Position numbers and translations under genes: made by a program. Shown piece after piece: positions 15,027 through 17,052 of a DNA stretch of 17,052 nt. Source of the stretch: Alphaproteobacteria bacterium (GTDB taxonomy: Bacteria; Pseudomonadota; Alphaproteobacteria; UBA9219). The notes beneath the pieces were generated by a model, which was not told the DNA's origin, ran no database searches, and saw only the letters and a list, made by a program, of their open reading frames with translations. The DNA lies in the NCBI GenBank assembly GCA_028716765.1, contig JAQUPC010000036.1:1-17052 (forward strand). The letters run 5' to 3'. Numbering within the stretch: position 1 is the first letter of the stretch; each line of letters opens with the position of its first letter.

Positions 15027-15148
15027 CCCCCTCCCCTTGAGGGAGGGGTTAGGGGAGGGGTATGTAAAAGGTGACCCCTCACCTGCAAAAACCAAGGGCT
15101 TGCAAGAGCAAACCCAGGTTTTTGCTTCCTCTCCCTCAAGGGGAGAGG
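15027..15148. repeat. Inverted-repeat element with two G/C-rich palindromic ends
   Basis: The left end has CCCCTCCC, CTTGA, GGGAGGGG (15028-15048) and the right end has CCTCTCCC, TCAAG, GGGAGAGG (15128-15148). Each is an 8-bp stem with a 5-base loop. The two ends are inverted copies over 15 bp (15031-15045 and 15131-15145). Inside, GCAAAAACC (15085-15093) is inverted as GGTTTTTGC (15117-15125). No gene lies inside. It sits between the Hsp20 stop and the PBP start and may end Hsp20 transcripts, although the right stem lacks a T-run on the minus strand. Confidence 0.7.
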
Positions 15149-15160
15149 GCCCCCACTTAA

Positions 15161-15640
15161 TTACCCGCCCTTGACCTCGATCTTCGTCGCCTTGGACTGA
15201 GCCTCAGGCATTTTGGGGAGCATGATCGTCAAAACGCCCTTGTCGAACTTCGCGATGATCTTGTCCTCGTCGATGTTCGCGGGGAGACTCAGCTGACGGG
15301 CAAAGCTTCCGCTCGACCGTTCGATGATATGCCATGTGTCTTTCTTCTCGTCGCGTTCGACTTTTTTCTCGCCCTTAATGGTAAGAATGCCGTCCTGAAA
15401 CGTGACATCCACGTCCTTCTCGGCAATGCCGGGCAGATCGGTCGTGATATGATAGGCCTTGTCGTCCTCCTTCACATCGAGCCTGAGCGCCGTGGAAGCC
15501 GCTGTCGCTTCGGCGGCCGGAAGGCCGCTCCACATGTCGTCGAACGCGCGATTAAGTTCACGTTGCAGAGAGACGAACGGATTGTCGCTCATGCGGGAAA
15601 GGCTGCGCCCCGCCAAGGGAGCCATTAAACGAAAGTTCAT
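15161..15640 (-). CDS. Small heat-shock protein, Hsp20/alpha-crystallin family
   Basis: A 159-aa cytoplasmic ATP-independent holdase. The N-terminal region has the HspA-type pattern NPFVSLQRELNRAFDDMW. The alpha-crystallin domain runs from about 50 (LRLDVKEDDKAYHITTDLPG, VDVTFQDGILTIKGEKK, WHIIERSSGSFARQLSLP) to the conserved FDKGVLTIMLPK, followed by a short tail. A very strong ribosome binding site, AAAGGAGG, lies 6 bases before the ATG, as expected for a stress gene needing rapid high output. Family members bind unfolding proteins and pass them to Hsp70/ClpB. It lies downstream of the unrecognised 15799 gene on the same strand, with a 158-bp gap. Confidence 0.93.
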   Translation of the reverse strand: MNFRLMAPLAGRSLSRMSDNPFVSLQRELNRAFDDMWSGLPAAEATAASTALRLDVKEDDKAYHITTDLPGIAEKDVDVTFQDGILTIKGEKKVERDEKKDTWHIIERSSGSFARQLSLPANIDEDKIIAKFDKGVLTIMLPKMPEAQSKATKIEVKGG

Positions 15641-15751
15641 ATTATCCCTCCTTTATTTAACGTTATGGGATCAGGAGCCGGAACGATTCCTGTTATTAGA
15701 TTAGCTGGGAAGGATTTTGACGTTTTAAAGGGTGAAAGTAATTTTTCGTTT

Positions 15752-15776
15752 TTTATAAAAAACTTTTGCGCTTCAA
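15752..15776 (-). promoter_or_regulatory. Candidate promoter upstream of hsp20
   Basis: On the minus strand CTTGAAG begins at 15777 (TTGAAG at 15771-15776), and TATAAA lies at 15752-15757 with a 13-base spacer inside a perfect A/T palindrome (15749-15764). The CTTGAA and short spacer recall RpoH heat-shock promoters, but the usual CCCCAT -10 is absent. Confidence 0.25.
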
Positions 15777-15798
15777 GGTCTTTTCCGGACTTTTATTT

Positions 15799-16464
15799 TC
15801 AGCGGAGAGAAAAGCCCAACGTCGCGACCCTTTCGGCAAAATCGCGCACATCGAGGGATAGATAAGGCGTTTCCCAGCCCTCCGGGTATCCCACAATCAT
15901 TAAACCGCCTTGTTTCCCTTTGCCGCGAATAACGAACGTCGGCCCGCGGCGCTTTGAAAACACAAAAGGCGTGGCGCGTTTCACGGGCCAAAGCGAATAT
16001 CCCATTATCTCAAAATGATCGTAAATAGACGGTAACGGCCTTTTCACAGCGGGATAATTCTTGCTGTCCGTCAATTCTTCTGAGCATCCCGACAAAGCGT
16101 TCGCCAGAATTTGATCGGCGATCTTCCGGCTCGTTTCAGCGAACACCTTGCGGACATCGGCCGGTTTTTTGCCTTTTAATGCCGTGTTTACCCGGAAACT
16201 TTCCGTCACCACCCCCATGCGTCCGGACATCGAAAGAGGTATCGTCCGGCTCACGCTGTAAACATTCGCGGCATTGCTCACCGGCATAATCCGGTGGGTG
16301 AGGATAATAGATGTCCTGCAATCCGGCAGAACGAGTTCCCGGCTGATTTCGTAATGGTTTTTTTCGACGCCACTCATTTGAACAGAGGGCAAATTTATCT
16401 CCCGGAATCCCAGATGAGAAAGCTGTTTGGCCACGCTCTGAATGACAACGGAACCTAAACTCAT
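15799..16464 (-). CDS. Hypothetical protein, 221 aa
   Basis: I do not recognise this family. The ribosome binding site GGGGAGA, 4 bases before the ATG, supports the start. There is no signal peptide or membrane helix. The sequence is mixed alpha/beta, with a beta-rich middle (TSIILTHRIMPVSNAANVYSV), an amphipathic helix (DVRKVFAETSRKIADQILAN) and a C-terminal part with many aromatic and basic residues (YSLWPVKRATPFVFSKRRGP). Its codon use resembles its neighbours less than a core gene would, with more A/T at third positions. It lies between hppA and hsp20 on the same strand, beyond the hppA terminator, so it is transcribed independently of hppA. Confidence 0.7.
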   Translation of the reverse strand: MSLGSVVIQSVAKQLSHLGFREINLPSVQMSGVEKNHYEISRELVLPDCRTSIILTHRIMPVSNAANVYSVSRTIPLSMSGRMGVVTESFRVNTALKGKKPADVRKVFAETSRKIADQILANALSGCSEELTDSKNYPAVKRPLPSIYDHFEIMGYSLWPVKRATPFVFSKRRGPTFVIRGKGKQGGLMIVGYPEGWETPYLSLDVRDFAERVATLGFSLR

Positions 16465-16544
16465 ATGTTCTCCCCGATTTCCTCGGCTGAGTTATTATTT
16501 AAAAACCAAGTCAATATTCAACAAAACTTTCCCATAAACAACAA

Positions 16545-16568
16545 CCCCCGCGGTTTTATTCGCGGGGG
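16545..16568 (-). terminator. Intrinsic terminator of hppA
   Basis: CCCCCGCG and CGCGGGGG form a perfect 8-bp stem around an 8-base loop. On the minus strand it is followed by TTGTTGTTTATGGG. It is 39 bp past the hppA stop and ahead of the 15799-16464 gene. Confidence 0.8.
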
Positions 16569-16606
16569 CTGTTATTAACTATAATTTTTTGCGAGAAGCG
16601 GGGAAA

Positions 16607-17052
16607 TCAGCCCTTCGCCATGCTCGCCAAAATCGCCAGCAGAAGGATCGCCACGATGTTGGTGATCTTGATCATCGGGTTGATCGCCGGACCCGCCGTG
16701 TCCTTGTAGGGATCGCCGACGGTATCGCCCGTCACGGCGGCCTTATGCGGGTCGGAACCCTTGCCGCCGTGGTGGCCTTCCTCGATGTACTTCTTGGCGT
16801 TGTCCCACGCGCCGCCCCCCGAGGTCATCGAGATAGCGACGAACAGGCCCGTTACGATAGTGCCGAGCAACATGGCGCCGACAGCCGCGAAGGCCGCCGC
16901 CTGCCCCGCCACGGCATCGATCAGGAAGTACAGCACGAACGGAGCGGCCACGGGTAGCAATGACGGCACAATCATTTCACGGATGGCCGCCTTGGTCAGC
17001 AGGTCGACGGCCGTGCCATATTCCGGCTTGGCCTTGCCTTCCATGATGCCCT
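16607..17052 (-). CDS. hppA: Membrane-bound pyrophosphatase, C-terminal part (ion-pumping)
   Basis: The 3' 446 bases of a gene that enters from the right edge; 148 codons are visible. The segment PGIMEG-type KPEYG, the following membrane helices ([40 protein letters not shown]), the conserved [16 protein letters not shown] and [22 protein letters not shown], and a last helix [11 protein letters not shown] are characteristic of the C-terminus of H+/Na+-translocating pyrophosphatases. These hydrolyse cytoplasmic pyrophosphate and pump cations across the membrane. The DNAKK and [11 protein letters not shown] residues belong to the pyrophosphate/Mg site. The residues that distinguish K+-dependent from K+-independent forms are outside the window. 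Confidence 0.95.
   Translation of the reverse strand, partial: GIMEGKAKPEYGTAVDLLTKAAIREMIVPSLLPVAAPFVLYFLIDAVAGQAAAFAAVGAMLLGTIVTGLFVAISMTSGGGAWDNAKKYIEEGHHGGKGSDPHKAAVTGDTVGDPYKDTAGPAINPMIKITNIVAILLLAILASMAKG

Noticed and set aside
15752..15776. RpoH (heat-shock sigma) promoter for hsp20 as a firm call
   Set aside because: Only the -35-like CTTGAA fits; the -10 is TATAAA rather than the CCCCAT type, so it is listed only as a low-confidence promoter.
1..17052. CRISPR array, insertion sequence or integrase
   Set aside because: No regularly spaced direct repeats and no transposase- or recombinase-like protein were found in any frame.

Overview
The window looks like a piece of an alphaproteobacterial chromosome. 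Supporting this are a tRNA-Tyr with an encoded CCA end, an RlmB-type methyltransferase with a long basic N-terminal tail, a YqgE/AlgH - DsbD - Prx5 peroxiredoxin - RNase HI neighbourhood, a GT9 heptosyltransferase-like gene, a class A PBP, Hsp20 and a membrane pyrophosphatase. Most genes have a GC-rich third position. The exact order or genus cannot be read from this sequence alone.

Region 1 (1-5160) is a chaperone-usher-like surface fibre locus. On the minus strand, in order of transcription, are a DUF4402 pilin-like protein (3757-4278), a second DUF4402-type protein (2957-3478), a periplasmic chaperone (2102-2941) and, after a 461-bp gap, a large protein running off the left edge (1-1640). 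That last protein has two stalk-like (copper-amine-oxidase-N-like) domains before what looks like an outer-membrane usher barrel. A paralogue of the first pilin is encoded divergently (4654-5160, plus strand). The 461-bp gap holds two perfect DnaA boxes in a duplicated module, two further 8/9 boxes, an AT-rich stretch and two hairpins. It is a candidate replication origin or DnaA-controlled site. A 148-bp inverted-repeat element lies just upstream of the second DUF4402 gene.

Region 2 (5160-6524) has a bidirectional terminator whose arms run into the 3' end of tRNA-Tyr (minus strand), the tRNA promoter, and divergent rlmB.

Region 3 (6525-7911) is an AT-rich two-gene island. The genes overlap by 14 bp. 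The first is unrecognised and the second resembles DUF1828/DUF1829 proteins. It is a possible accessory module with no established function.

Region 4 (7912-15160) is core-like: yqgE, a DsbD/ScsB-type reductase split by one in-frame TAG, a Prx5 peroxiredoxin, rnhA, a GT9 glycosyltransferase and a PBP1A-type synthase. Intergenic palindromic repeats lie at 11371-11392, 11886-11944 and 15027-15148.

Region 5 (15161-17052), all on the minus strand, has an Hsp20 chaperone, an unrecognised 221-aa protein and the C-terminal part of a membrane-bound pyrophosphatase (hppA) with a strong terminator.
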